Of a DNA stretch of 64,000 nucleotides, positions 11,742 to 21,981 are shown in pieces. The translations under genes and the position numbers were made by a program. Numbering within the stretch: position 1 is the stretch's first letter; every line of letters begins with the position of its first letter. The notes beneath the pieces were generated by a model. It was not told the DNA's origin, ran no database searches, and was given only the letters and a program-made list of their open reading frames with translations. The stretch is from Metaphire vulgaris (Eukaryota > Annelida > Clitellata > Crassiclitellata > Megascolecidae), in NCBI GenBank assembly GCA_018105865.1, contig CM030869.1:6239525-6303524 (forward strand), read 5' to 3'.

Positions 11742-11778
11742 TAGTATCTTTGAGATTCAATCCGTTAGCGTCACTCAC

Positions 11779-12232
11779 CGAGGAATTCCTGTACGATGCA
11801 GACGGGCATGACGATGACGGAGACGAAGAGGTCGGCCATTGCGAGTGACACGAGGAAGTAGTTGGTGACGTTCTGCAGTTTCCTTTCGACGGCGACTGCG
11901 ATGCAGACGAGAACATTTCCCGTCACTCCGGCGATCACGAGAACGAACAGCAGGAACACCTGCCAGTTATTTGCGTTCGAAGTCTTCGTCGTCGTCGTCG
12001 GTCGGTCATCGGCGGAATCAACGGCCCCCGCTCCCACCGCCCCAGCCGCCGCCGCCGCCGCCGTCACGTCCGCCCAGGGCGACGACGACGATGGGTCCGT
12101 CAGGTTACTCGGACGTCTCCCTGCACCGTCCGACGATCCCACGACGGTCACGTGATGAAATAAGGCGGAGAGGGAGGTGGGCGGGGAAGAGCTCTCACCG
12201 GGCGATAACAGAAAATAGAGACTTAGGTCCAT
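11779..12232 (-). CDS. Serotonin 5-HT2-like G-protein-coupled receptor, first coding exon
   Basis: Encodes the first 151 residues (plus one base of the next codon) of a rhodopsin-class amine receptor. Residues 1-88 form an extracellular N-terminal tail rich in Ser, Thr and Ala with an N-glycosylation site (N43-L-T). TM1 is about residues 89-115 with the class A GN pair (G105-N106). Intracellular loop 1 reads ERKLQNVTNY. TM2 contains LAMAD (D134 is the conserved sodium-site Asp) and ends VMP. The loop-1/TM2 string is closest, in my knowledge of the family, to 5-HT2 receptors. The exon ends in a consensus donor (G|GTGAGT) in phase 1. The ATG is the first after an in-frame TAA. TM3-TM7 are not found in the window, so the gene continues past the left edge or across a long intron. 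Another amine receptor type is possible. Confidence 0.85.
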
Positions 12233-12942
12233 CTGGAAAGATTACGCTGAGAAGATGGCGACGGTTGACAGTTGGTCACACTGAAAACAGATGCCGACAA
12301 TTATATGCGGAACAGTGAAACAGGCAGCAACTGAGGATGAAGGGGAGAAACTCACAACCAAGAAGGCATCGTCAAACCCCAACCCGTAATGGAGTCGGTC
12401 TATAGTTGGTTTACTAATCGTTTCAATGGCGTTTTCTGGAATACGATTTGTTTCGATGACTCTCGCAACGCTCCGCTTTTCGTAACGTCTTTTTCTAAGG
12501 TCGGGTGGCTATCAACCATATGCAGTTCAGTTCAGTCTCTGAAAATTGAACATTGCTACAGTATATACTGTATACCATTAGATTCCACATTCAAAACTGT
12601 ACAAACCTAATATTTCATTTTGTTGATTCGGTTCTTCTTGTACTTGTTATTAGCCATCAAACATAACCACCGCATGTAAATTTAACGATTTTCAGATTTT
12701 CATGTTTTACACTGTAAGTTCACTGAAAGGTAAATTTGTGCTGCTATTTGGCTACAAAATGCACTTTAATTACAGTAAACGCACAAGTCTCCCTGTCATC
12801 ATACTCATAACATATATTTATAAGCAATCCATGTAAGTTAAGCATCAGTAAATGTATAATAGGCCTACAGAATATAACTGCTAACATTCATGAAATACGT
12901 AATTTATGTCAAATTGTCAAACGCATTTCTCTCGACAATGGT

Positions 12943-12945
<3 letters not shown>
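12233..12945. other. 5' flank of the receptor exon; no gene seen
   Basis: Upstream side of the receptor start. A CTTTCCAG sequence immediately precedes the ATG on the - strand and could be a splice acceptor, which would mean an upstream non-coding exon. No other signal recognised. Confidence 0.35.
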
Positions 12946-12993
<48 letters not shown>

Positions 12994-13039
12994 GTTGATT
13001 TGCAATGTTTGCACTTTGCATCTACTCGATGGAAATGAC

Positions 13040-13099
<60 letters not shown>

Positions 13100-13150
13100 T
13101 GATTTAAAGTGGTTTAGGAGGCTAAGTAAGCCTGTGTTTATGTTCGGTGC
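12946..13150. repeat. Two (AAT)n microsatellites and a SINE 3' tail
   Basis: (AAT)n at 12946-12991 and 13041-13099. The second directly abuts a fragment of the tRNA-SINE tail (ATGATTTAAAGTGGTTTAGG, 13098-13140). The microsatellite is therefore probably the expanded 3' tail of that SINE copy on the - strand. Confidence 0.8.
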
Positions 13151-13221
13151 AATTCCTTCACATAATGTACGGTCTCGTACATCTTGAATGTCTGTTGCAC
13201 GCTCTTTCGTAGCATTTACAC

Positions 13222-13543
13222 CAGGGGAGGGGTCGATAACCTTTCGGACAGCGAGAACCAAATTTCTATGGCAGTATCTGTCCGGGGGCCATGCAATTAA
13301 AGAATTTTTCGGTGGCCCCAAAAAGTTTTAAAGTTCGTGTTTTTAGAAAGTTTGTGCTGGAAAAAGTTCAAAAGTTCTCAAAAATTTACATACCAAGTGC
13401 GAAAAATTACTGACGTTTTTTGCTTATCAGACTTTAAAAAGGGTGATGACCTCTTTTTACAAAAAAGCTGTGGGGCCGGAGGGTCGGACTAAACTCACTG
13501 GCGGGGCGGATGTGGGCCGCAGGCCGTAGGTCACCGACACCTG
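13222..13543. mobile_element. Probable hAT-type MITE (CAGGGG...CACCTG ends)
   Basis: 322 bp between CAGGGGAGGGGTCGATAACC and CAGGTGTCGGTGACC (reverse complement). These resemble the widespread CAGGGGTCGGCAACC hAT terminus. The interior holds TGACG-T6-GCTTATCAG (about 13408-13430). No matching 8-bp duplication is visible. Confidence 0.6.
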
Positions 13544-13884
13544 CTGTGCTTGGCCTTCTTGTTAGTCTGTCGTAATTCTACATCCAGACATCACATCTCG
13601 AAATTACACTGTAAAACTCTTGGTTCAAGAGCGGTTTATGGCTTTATTACCGGATCTTGAATTACTAAGAATCTGTTCTTTTTGTATGCTCTGCTATACG
13701 TCAGAGACAAGATTAGATCTAAAGACACTGATTACCATTTTTGAAACACTCGATAATGGAAAATTCATGGGGTGATATCCATCCCTGGGAACCTTTTGTA
13801 AAACGAGCGTCAGCTTGTTAACTCCTGCAGCAAAAAGACTGCGAATAGGGCCTAACCGGTCTATGTCAAAATGCGTGTAAATTG

Positions 13885-14062
13885 ATTATCTGATGGGTGA
13901 TTTAATTTATAATTCTATTGAATTACCTAATTAATTATGAAACTGTCTAATTTTAATTCTAATCAATTACTCTGCATATCTTTGCTAATTCTAATTAATT
14001 ATAGTCCAACTAATTCGAATTGAAAATAACCAATCACTGCTACATACAGGTACCTAAAAGCG
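13885..14062 (+). repeat. Left arm of a distant inverted repeat
   Basis: About 180 bp, AT-rich, similar with few gaps to the reverse complement of 16139-16317. Shared strings include CTAATTTTAATT, AATCAATTACTCT, CATATCTTTGCTA and GCTACATACAGGT. The arms are 2.1 kb apart. They could be two opposite copies of one repeat or the terminal repeats of a larger element. Confidence 0.8.
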
Positions 14063-14115
14063 TTTGAAAATATCTCGTCAGGTTTCTATGCGATTTGGAA
14101 AAACCCCGAGAGGTC

Positions 14116-14306
14116 AGTGGCGGCTCTAGGATTTGGCATGTGGGGGGGGGCCGTTGGGGTGGCAACTTCTAGTCATGGGGGACCAACCATTTGTTGCTTA
14201 ATGTATGTAGCATTAAGTATAGGGTCCCAACTGGGGGGTCACTGGGGGGGCAGGCACTCAATAGGGGCACGGGCCCCCCTGGCTCCCCCCGGTGGAGCCG
14301 CCACTG
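14116..14306. mobile_element. hAT-type MITE, CAGTGGCGGCTCTAGG family, copy 1
   Basis: 191 bp. Left end CAGTGGCGGCTCTAGG, right end (reverse complement) CAGTGGCGGCTCCACC. Perfect target duplication CGAGAGGT (14108-14115 and 14307-14314). Similar along its length to 29562-29745 and to a degraded copy at 55861-56058. Confidence 0.93.
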
Positions 14307-14314
14307 CGAGAGGT

Positions 14315-15069
14315 GGCAACAAGCCCCCTAGCGGCACGAATGTTAAATGTCTAAGCTTGATCAGGCCTAAGTACGCAGTCTTGATAACGCTGACAGAATA
14401 CGAGGTCACAGACTGTTCCAATTCTGCGCTAATATTATCATCTGCATTCAGATTACAGCTGGAGTCACGGTCACAGTGCTTAGCACTTTTCGTCTACCTA
14501 TCGCCTGCATCTAGAACTTCCAGTACCTTCAGTTACAGTAATTAGAAATGGGATACATTAAGGATAGCTGTTCAGATTTCAACAAAATAGTACATCCTAA
14601 TAGTTCCAACATCGCACGCATGATCTAAACTAACTCACCCATTTTCAACGTTGAATGTTGTCGGTTTCTCATAAATCCAATTACAAATAAAGATTTTAGA
14701 TCGTGATCATTCTATTTTGTTGATTCAGTTCTTGATCCAGATTCCAAGACAATTGCAACACCTATAAGGACCTATATGAGTCCGTCAATCGAACGTTTCT
14801 TTACGTACATCTATTTATTGCCCACTGTTGTTACGGCAGTCGCCACTGTGCAGTCTAACGACTGAAGTATTCCAAGAAGAAGAAGAAGAAGACGTCACCG
14901 GCCAGTCAACTGCTGTGCAAATACATCGCCATTAACTTTTACAATTGCGCCGAAATCCATGCACAGAGCGCGTCTCCTTCGTACACAATAGACGCTAGAC
15001 GTCGTCAAGTTATAAAGCGCATCTCATCTGACATGAAAATGCTTCAACTGTGATGCTTCTGCAGCGATC
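14315..15069. other. No gene seen
   Basis: Intergenic DNA with a short GAAGAAGAAGAAGAA run at 14876-14890; nothing else recognised. Confidence 0.4.
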
Positions 15070-15179
15070 GTCTCTGTCTCTGTCTCTGTCTGTCTCTGTC
15101 TGTCTGTCTGTCTCTGTCAGTGTTTCTGTCTGTGTCTGTGTCTGTCTCTGTATGTGTCTCTGACTGTCTCTTTCTCTTC

Positions 15180-15238
<59 letters not shown>

Positions 15239-15514
15239 TGTCTCTCTCTCTCTATCTCTCTCTCCCTCTGTCTCTCTCTGTCTCTGTCTGTCTGTCTGTC
15301 TCTCTCTCTGTCTCTATCTCTGTCTCTGTCTGTCTGTCTGTCTCTGTCAGTGTTTCTGTATGTGTCTGTGTCTGTCTCTGTATGTGTCTCTGACTGTCTC
15401 TTTCTCTTCCTCTTCTTCTGTCTCTCTCTGTCTCTCTCTCTCTGTCTCTCTTTCTCTCTGTCTCTCTCTCTGTCTCTGTCTCTCTCTCTCTGTCTCTCTC
15501 TGTCTCTCTCTATC

Positions 15515-15554
<40 letters not shown>

Positions 15555-15562
15555 ACTCTCTT
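15070..15562. repeat. (TCTG)n/(TC)n simple-sequence tract
   Basis: About 490 bp of interspersed TCTG and TC units with a larger internal duplication: TCTCTGTCAGTGTTTCTGT at about 15110 recurs near 15340, each followed by the same GTGTCTGTGTCTGTCTC run. Produces long Ser/Leu/Val open frames without coding support. Confidence 0.95.
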
Positions 15563-15667
15563 TGTCTCTCTCTCCGCGGTCGTTGTCTTGGCGTTGCAGC
15601 AATTGGCGCGCTGCTGCTGTCGAAGATCGACCGAGAGGAGGGTCGAGCAGCGTCTTTAAAGGTCCGT

Positions 15668-15748
<81 letters not shown>
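15668..15748. repeat. (CGG)27 uninterrupted trinucleotide repeat
   Basis: 81 bp of pure CGG on the + strand, giving poly-Arg, poly-Ala or poly-Gly in the different frames. It sits between the pyrimidine tract and unique DNA. No surrounding coding evidence. Confidence 0.97.
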
Positions 15749-15749
<1 letters not shown>

Positions 15750-16138
15750 CTCCGTGTGGGCTTCTGCCTTTCTTCGAGCAGCGACAGTGAACCTCGATGG
15801 TGCTAAAACAACGTTCACCCCCGTCACCCAAATGCAGCCGCCGCCACAGAGGAGTCTAACACAAGGAAGCAAAGGTCACTCCGCCGAACGAAAACTAGAA
15901 GGAGAACTGAAGGTTTAAGGCCTTCCATATTTTCAGTATTTTCGGGGTTCTTGTCAAATACAATATATAATGCATGGGACAAAACCTCGCACATGAAACG
16001 TTCACGTATTTAGATTATATACAGGAAGAGTCACGAAGGAGTCAATCGCAAACAGCTTTCCTCGATAGACTTTGTTATACTGTACTCCAAATCGATTTTC
16101 ACACTGTCGTTAAAATTTTTCGGACTCATACGCTCATA
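15749..16138. other. No gene seen
   Basis: Unique-looking sequence between the CGG tract and the right arm of the inverted repeat. Confidence 0.4.
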
Positions 16139-16317
16139 CGCTTTTAGGGACCTGTATGTAGCAATGATTGGTTATTCTCAATTCGAATTAGCTGGACTAT
16201 AATTAGAATTACAGTGTAGCAAAGATATGTAGAGTAATTGATTATAATTAAAATTAGACATTTTCCTGATTAATTAGCTAATTAAATAATTTTTAAATTA
16301 AATCGCCCATCAGATAT
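16139..16317 (-). repeat. Right arm of the distant inverted repeat
   Basis: Reverse-complement partner of 13885-14062, diverged by substitutions and small indels. Confidence 0.8.
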
Positions 16318-17246
16318 AGTCCATTTGCATGTTCTATCAAAATTTCTCAAAGTTTAGTTTTATATGAACGCTTAATGTTCACGCATTTAATAAATTACTG
16401 GTCTTTCTGTGTCGTTGCTTTGCTGTTACTTCTTGCGATTGTTAGGTCTACCTTATCCAACTGGAGGCCTACATGAGGCCATTGTACTTGTACTTAGGCC
16501 ATTTACACCGTAAGATGTAGAGCTGCAAATGCGTTAGTATTTTTTAATCGCGCGTTAATTGTGGTTTTAACGCAAATGTAGTATTGCGGCTTACTTGCGG
16601 GATTAAGTAATCTTTGATTCATAATTTATTTCACCTAACGTAAAAGTTTGCAAATTAAGCAAGAATTCAAAAAACCGACCTTACATAATATTCGCCAATA
16701 TGTCAATTAATTCCGCTGTGCTACACAAATAGGAATCACAAATACTAAAAGTATCTTGTTTACGTAGCATCGCTCTGTGGAGTGACCTTTCTGGATCCAA
16801 CCTTCTAATCGCAGTCAGGGGCGTAGGGCCGAGGGGGATATATCGGTATTTAACCACCAAATCAGTATTATATATAACATATATTATACAATAGCCTACA
16901 CACATAATTATATATATATATAACATATATAATTTAATATATAACAATATATACCCCCAACTTATACCCACCCCTCAAAATAAAATTTCTGGCTACGTAG
17001 TTCAGAACAGAAATCAATGAAGTTCATCTTAGCCTACAGCCGACCGTCGCATAACGACGATGACGTATAACATGACAATTCCGAAAATGTATCACAAGTG
17101 CGCTGTAATGTATAAGTCGATTCAAGAGCAATGTTTCTAGAAGATGAGAACGTCTTTCACCTCAGTTTAAAGTCCATAACGAAGGTATCCTTTCACAGGT
17201 CGTTATAAAAAGAATCCCATATAGTGTTGGAGCAGCATCTGCAAAC
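16318..17246. other. No gene seen
   Basis: AT-rich, with a TATATA-rich stretch at 16868-16953. CAGGGGCGTAG at 16816 and CTGGCTACGTAG at 16990 resemble eroded ends of the CAGTGGCGTAGCCAGG MITE family, but no target duplication is seen. Confidence 0.4.
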
Positions 17247-17414
17247 GGGCGCGGTGGAGTACTGATAGGACTCTTGTCACGCAACCGAAGGGCAGAGGGT
17301 TCGAATCTGACTCTAACCACTGCGTAGCGACCCTGGGCAAGTTGTTCACCCCTTAATTGCTCCCCACTTATGGTTCTTCACTCTGTGAATGACTTAACGT
17401 GCGTTAACAACCAT

Positions 17415-17417
<3 letters not shown>
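17247..17417 (+). mobile_element. tRNA-derived SINE with (GTA)n tail
   Basis: Begins with a tRNA-like region (GGGCGCGGTGGAGTACTGAT) and carries a polymerase III B box GGTTCGAATC at 17298-17307. A conserved-looking body (CCCTGGGCAAGTTGTTCACC) follows, and the copy runs into the (GTA)n array. Not a true tRNA: the acceptor and anticodon stems do not close. Confidence 0.75.
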
Positions 17418-17457
<40 letters not shown>

Positions 17458-17508
17458 GAGGAGGAGGAGGAGACCTAGTAGTAGTAGTAGTAGCAATAAT
17501 AATAATAA

Positions 17509-17580
<72 letters not shown>

Positions 17581-17604
17581 CAGGAGGAGGAGGAGGAGGA
17601 GACC

Positions 17605-17696
<92 letters not shown>

Positions 17697-17698
17697 AT
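17418..17698. repeat. (GTA)n array with duplicated GGA blocks
   Basis: 280 bp of (GTA)n interrupted twice by AGGAGGAGGAGGAGACCTAG (near 17457 and 17584) and once by (AAT)n. The second GGA block shows an internal segmental duplication within the array. Confidence 0.95.
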
Positions 17699-17799
17699 TA
17701 TTATTTTGTAGTTTGTACAATTTTCAGACTCAATATTTTCTGGGTTAGGACGTGGCGACACCGTTCAGACCTCTCCACGGTAGCAGGTCCACTGAACTC

Positions 17800-18346
17800 C
17801 AGTGATGGGCAAAAGTTAACTAAAAATTAGTTAACTTTTAGTTAGTTAAACTACTTTTTTTTAGTTGCATCAAAAGTTAAACTGGTTGCCAGTAGTTGGG
17901 TAAAAGTTTAGTTAAGGCATTAGTTAAACTGATTTTTTTTAGTTAACTTTTTTTAGTTAAACTTGAGTTATTCAGATTCTATGTCAGATGAAAACTTTGA
18001 TCAGTCTGTGTTTTTGCGGTATATTCTCAAGGAATGAAACATTGTAACGTTGAAACAACCTCATTTAATATGCCGATCAGTGAATTTGTGGATATTGTGA
18101 CAGCTGCTGTTTAAAATTATAATCGTAAATCGTGTTCGTTGCAGCTTGTAACATAGTTTTACTAGCTCAGTAGCTCATGTCAAAGTTAAAAAGTTAAAGG
18201 TAAAAGTTAAACTGCTTTTAATTAGTTATCAGTTAAAGTTAAACTGCTACAGTGAAAAGTTAGTTACTTAAAAAGTTAAACTGCTTGATTGCAAAAAAAG
18301 TTTAGTTAAAGTTTAACTAAAAAAAATTAGTTAGTGCCCATCACTG
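17800..18346. mobile_element. hAT-type MITE, CAGTGATGGGCA family, AGTTAA-filled
   Basis: 547 bp. Perfect terminal inverted repeats CAGTGATGGGCA and perfect target duplication CTGAACTC (17792-17799 and 18347-18354). Most of the interior is built from AGTTAACT/AAAGTTAAACT units in both orientations. Confidence 0.95.
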
Positions 18347-18354
18347 CTGAACTC

Positions 18355-19149
18355 GATCCTAACTGCTTAATACATCGCCTTACATTAAGCCAGATTTTGA
18401 TGATATAATCCACGTGTACTTCGGTCCATTTAACTTACCAGATCAGAATAATCGTACATCGTGTTCCAGACCGTAGAAGTAGCTATTTTTTTAGAGAGTA
18501 CATTGAACTAAGAGGCTAACTACCGAGTGTTGCTGTGAAACGAGGAAAGTTCTGGATTTCAAGTATCCGTTTCTAGATTAGGAAATTTGAAGACTTAAGA
18601 ACAAATCGATTAGAAACAAAGAACGCGTGGGAAGAATGCAGCGACGACCGAAGACACTGAGAAGCGGCGGAGTGTAAACAGTTCGCTTAATTGATACTTC
18701 ATTGATGTTGCCGTACGATTTTTTTTCCATGTCACGATTTTCGTTGCGAGGGACGCTTGACACAGCCAAGCGGATGCGAGGCATATTGTTTCTCCTCCGC
18801 GCGTGATCATGTCAAAATCGGAAATCGGATCTCTCCATCTGAAACGAATATGGAGGCGATTCCCTGGTGGAACTATGGAGGCAACATCATTCTCAAGGTG
18901 TTGAATGCAATCTGGGGGGGACACGTTTTCCGCTTACCGCGGATTTAGAGCGCAGCTGCGGAGTCCGCGGATTTTCTACGTTTTCGCAGAATTATATTGC
19001 GGATTTCGCCACTGGCGGTTGATTAGTGATACGATTGACCACGTGACCTATGACGCAATCAGTGGAGCACTTTTTGTCTACATAACAATTATTGAAATTG
19101 TTGAGGTATTAATTGAGCGTGTGTATGTCTTAGCATGATTTAAAAACAG
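18355..19149. other. No gene recognised
   Basis: Several overlapping short open frames on both strands, none with recognisable domains. No transposon ends seen. Confidence 0.4.
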
Positions 19150-19278
19150 CATGATTTAAAGTGGCTTAGAAGGCATTACTGCCTGTGTGAAAGCCACTAT
19201 ATGGGCATTAACGAGGCTTGAACCCGCTCCGCCAGCCTGACGCTCCAGCACGTAACCCGCTCTGCCATCTTCCGCCCC
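19150..19278 (-). mobile_element. tRNA-derived SINE, copy A
   Basis: On the - strand the element starts with a tRNA-like head. It has an A box TGGCAGAGCGGG and a B box GGTTCAAGCC, followed by a tail ending GCCACTTTAAATCATG. About 129 bp. A near-identical copy lies at 55722-55848; tail-only pieces are at 8250-8305 and 13098-13140. Confidence 0.85.
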
Positions 19279-19460
19279 CTAAACGTTTAACAGTTATTGA
19301 CTGGTTGGTAGACTTAACAGTTGAAAGATGCTTGAATTGGTAAATTTGCGCACTGCTGGTCAGAGTTTGCAATCAACCGGAATTGCACTGAATGTAGGTC
19401 TATTCAGATGCATTTCTTATTCTCAAGCGTCGGTCCCATTGTTTTTATGCTCAGTGCAGT

Positions 19461-19501
19461 CTCTCTCTCTCTCTATCTTTCTCTGTCTCTGTCTCTCTCT
19501 C

Positions 19502-19585
<84 letters not shown>
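19461..19585. repeat. (TC)n/(TCTG)n simple repeat
   Basis: TC and TCTG units, with a pure (TCTG)n block at about 19503-19547. Confidence 0.95.
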
Positions 19586-19988
19586 CTCGAGTAGGAAATA
19601 CGAGTCAGGGTTCGAGAGATGCGGTCCACACATCTCCGGTCGGTCGGACATTTGTCATTGTACGTTTGTCGCAGAGGGCGATATGCTGATGCGTAAGATT
19701 TACAATACAACCACTGACCGTATTCACAGGCAGACGATAACAAATCACTTACAAAGCGACATTCGGAAAAGGTGGCAGAACTGGACGTCGTGCTTGAAAA
19801 GCAGACTCCACAACAGGTTGCAAAGAGCGACAGACAACGACATCTGCTGCAAAAGAATACTTGCTTATAAGTTCTATTCAGTCATTCATAAATGAATTAT
19901 CATGGGCCTATGCGTTTGTTGCGCTTGTTTAAAGACGCGCCCGTATCAAAGACGATGAGCGCCTGTGTGTGCGTGTGTGTATATGTGT
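19586..19988. other. No gene seen
   Basis: Unique-looking DNA without supported features. Confidence 0.4.
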
Positions 19989-20115
19989 CAGGGACGTCAT
20001 TTGGGGAGGGCACGGGCCTTTGCCCCTGATTTTTAGGGAAAAAATTTCGCGACAATTTTTTGTTTTTAAATTCAATGTGTTCTCAATTGTTTTTATAATT
20101 TTATTACAATCACTG

Positions 20116-20600
20116 GTAATTGTAATTATGTAGTGATATGATATGTAGTAGGTCTGTCTGTATATAATATATGTATATAGTATATATATATGTATACTAT
20201 ACTATATGTATAGCATACATATAGTATAGTATATATAGGATAGGTCCACCATTGGACGACACGTTAACACGACCTCATCGAGTCATTCGGCGACTCCTTA
20301 CGCGTCAGCGAGCAACCAATCACAACCAATCGTCTGCTTATCTACAAGAACATAACCCAGATATGCAAATGATATGCAAATGATATGCAAATTCCTTCAA
20401 CGGCACTTCCTATATATGGGCACATATCACAATATGATCCTAGGCTGTAGAGCTCCAGCAAGGAAGCATAAAATTAGCATTCTCGAACACTGGTTGTCTC
20501 AACTGCAAATTGCACAATGTTACTACAGTGTAATAACCTAGTGTTGTATTGTTGAAGCACAGCTTGTAATTGTAATTATGTAGTGATATGATATGTAGTA
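20116..20600. repeat. 450-bp unit flanked by a perfect 35-bp direct repeat
   Basis: A 35-base sequence (starts GTAATTGTAATTATG, ends TATGATATGTAGTA) occurs at 20116-20150 and again at 20566-20600. Between them are a TATA-type palindromic stretch (20160-20240) and the dispersed promoter-like repeat (20247-20552). Confidence 0.85.
20247..20552 (+). repeat. Dispersed CCAAT/octamer/TATA repeat, copy 1
   Basis: About 300 bp, over 90 percent similar by eye to 27562-27863. In order it holds two CCAATC boxes (about 20315-20330), three ATATGCAAAT octamer sites (20361-20392) and TATATATGGGC (20411). It resembles a compact RNA polymerase II promoter, such as histone-type promoters, but no coding sequence follows. 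Confidence 0.8.
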
Positions 20601-20897
20601 TCGTGTGTAGCATGTAGGCCTACTATGGACAAAAACCAATTTGCATACTGCATAGGTATTTTTAAAAATACTGCCTGCCTTGCAGTCGAAAGTCTTCCCC
20701 CCGGGGGAAACAATGAATTGACGGCCCTGGTGTGTGTGTGTGTGTGTGTGCGACTCCTCCTTTCTCACCCGGTCTTTTTACCGGCTACGGCGGAGTTAAA
20801 TTATCCTAAAAGTTCTCATTTTATTTAATAAGGAGGACGCTGCGGAGAAGGAGTTAAGGAAATCTGCTGAGGTGAACCGCGGAACTAGGCAGTCCGG

Positions 20898-21174
20898 CAG
20901 AGCTGTAACTAGGGTTTTCGGCGCCCGGGGCAAGATTTCCATTTTGCGCCCCTAAATTTCGGTGACGACCTTTTTGTTTTTAGTCGTCACCAAGTTTTCT
21001 TATTCCTTTCCTCGAAATAAATATAAATAATCCTCCATTTTCGGGGTGATGACCTTTTTTAGTCGTCATGGCTCTTCTTTATTTAATTCACACCCAAAAA
21101 ATTTTTTTATTCACACCCGAAAAAGCGCCCCCCGTTCGGCGCCGACTTCCCCTCCCCCTCTAGTTACGGCCCTG
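20898..21174. mobile_element. hAT-type MITE, CAGAGCTGTAACTAG family
   Basis: 277 bp. Ends CAGAGCTGTAACTAGGG and CAGGGCCGTAACTAGAGGG (reverse complement), perfect target duplication CAGTCCGG. Contains a perfect hairpin GGTGACGAC...GTCGTCACC (20961-20991) and a second copy of the module near 21047-21070. Confidence 0.92.
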
Positions 21175-21182
21175 CAGTCCGG

Positions 21183-21973
21183 TCCGCGGATTCGGAAAAA
21201 AATACCGCGGAAAACGGTGGTCCGTAATAATCGATATTTCGTGATTCATCAGCAGTTGATAAACTCCGTCACGAGCGTGACTTTCGATGTACATCGCTTC
21301 CGAACCATTGTCTACCTAATACAATGAGGTCTGGCTGCAGATTCTTATTATAACTTTCTTTTGTTACTCGTACCACGGCTGATGCGTGATCCGCTTTCAA
21401 TGGGCTTTCAAGGTTTAGTCTTCTGCCGCGTCTGCAAAGACCTCGCTTCCACAGCAGATCAAACCGACGACGTCACACCTGTATTTACTGTGAGACAAGA
21501 AATCGTTTGATCATAGAATGTCAATAGAGACAACTGCGTGACAAGAGTCAGAAGAAGTTGGAATAGTCAAAGTTTGCATGCAACCGGAGATACACAGAAT
21601 CAGCTATAACTATAAGGAGCCATCGTCGTCAACCTCATTATCAGAAAATTTAAATTAGTTAATTATGAAGACCACGGCCGGCCGAAATAGAAGGTGTTTC
21701 AATCGTCACACCCCTGGTGAAGGTCCAAATATTGGTTTGGGTCCCAATATCATTGCTTTTTTAAAAAATCGCAAAATGGCATCAAAATGCTACAGGCTGC
21801 ATGAGAGATATCAAATATTTTTAGCGACAGTAGCATAGGCCTAATGACCGTGAAGGTTTAGAGTTGATTAGGAGAAATACCACGCGAATTTAACACTAAA
21901 TATCCATACACTCTATCGCAACGTCATAGGCTATCTGTAAACCTGTATAAGGATTTCGGTTCTCAAACCACTT
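21183..21973. other. No gene seen
   Basis: Intergenic DNA with no recognised coding, RNA or repeat signal. Confidence 0.4.
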
Positions 21974-21981
21974 AACAAGCG

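Larger units (their letters stand above)
19989..20729. mobile_element. Possible hAT-type element hosting a nested insertion
   Basis: Left end CAGGGACGTCATTTGGGG (close to the family at 3249-3560) and right end CAGGGCCGTCAATT (reverse complement). The flanks are GT-rich (ATATGTGT / GTGTGTGT), so the target duplication is uninformative. The interior is interrupted by the 450-bp unit bounded by 35-bp direct repeats at 20116 and 20566. Confidence 0.5.

Noticed and set aside
15120..15790. Long open frames (up to about 180 codons) of Ser/Leu, Arg/Glu or poly-Ala
   Set aside because: They are produced entirely by the TC/TCTG and CGG simple repeats and stay open in several frames on both strands.
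17247..17320. tRNA gene
   Set aside because: Polymerase III boxes are present, but the stems do not pair and the sequence continues into a SINE body; the same reasoning applies to 19150-19278, 55722-55848 and 60236-60410.
17370..17761. Poly-Val and poly-Thr open frames over 110 codons
   Set aside because: Translation of the (GTA)n array; no coding signature at either end.
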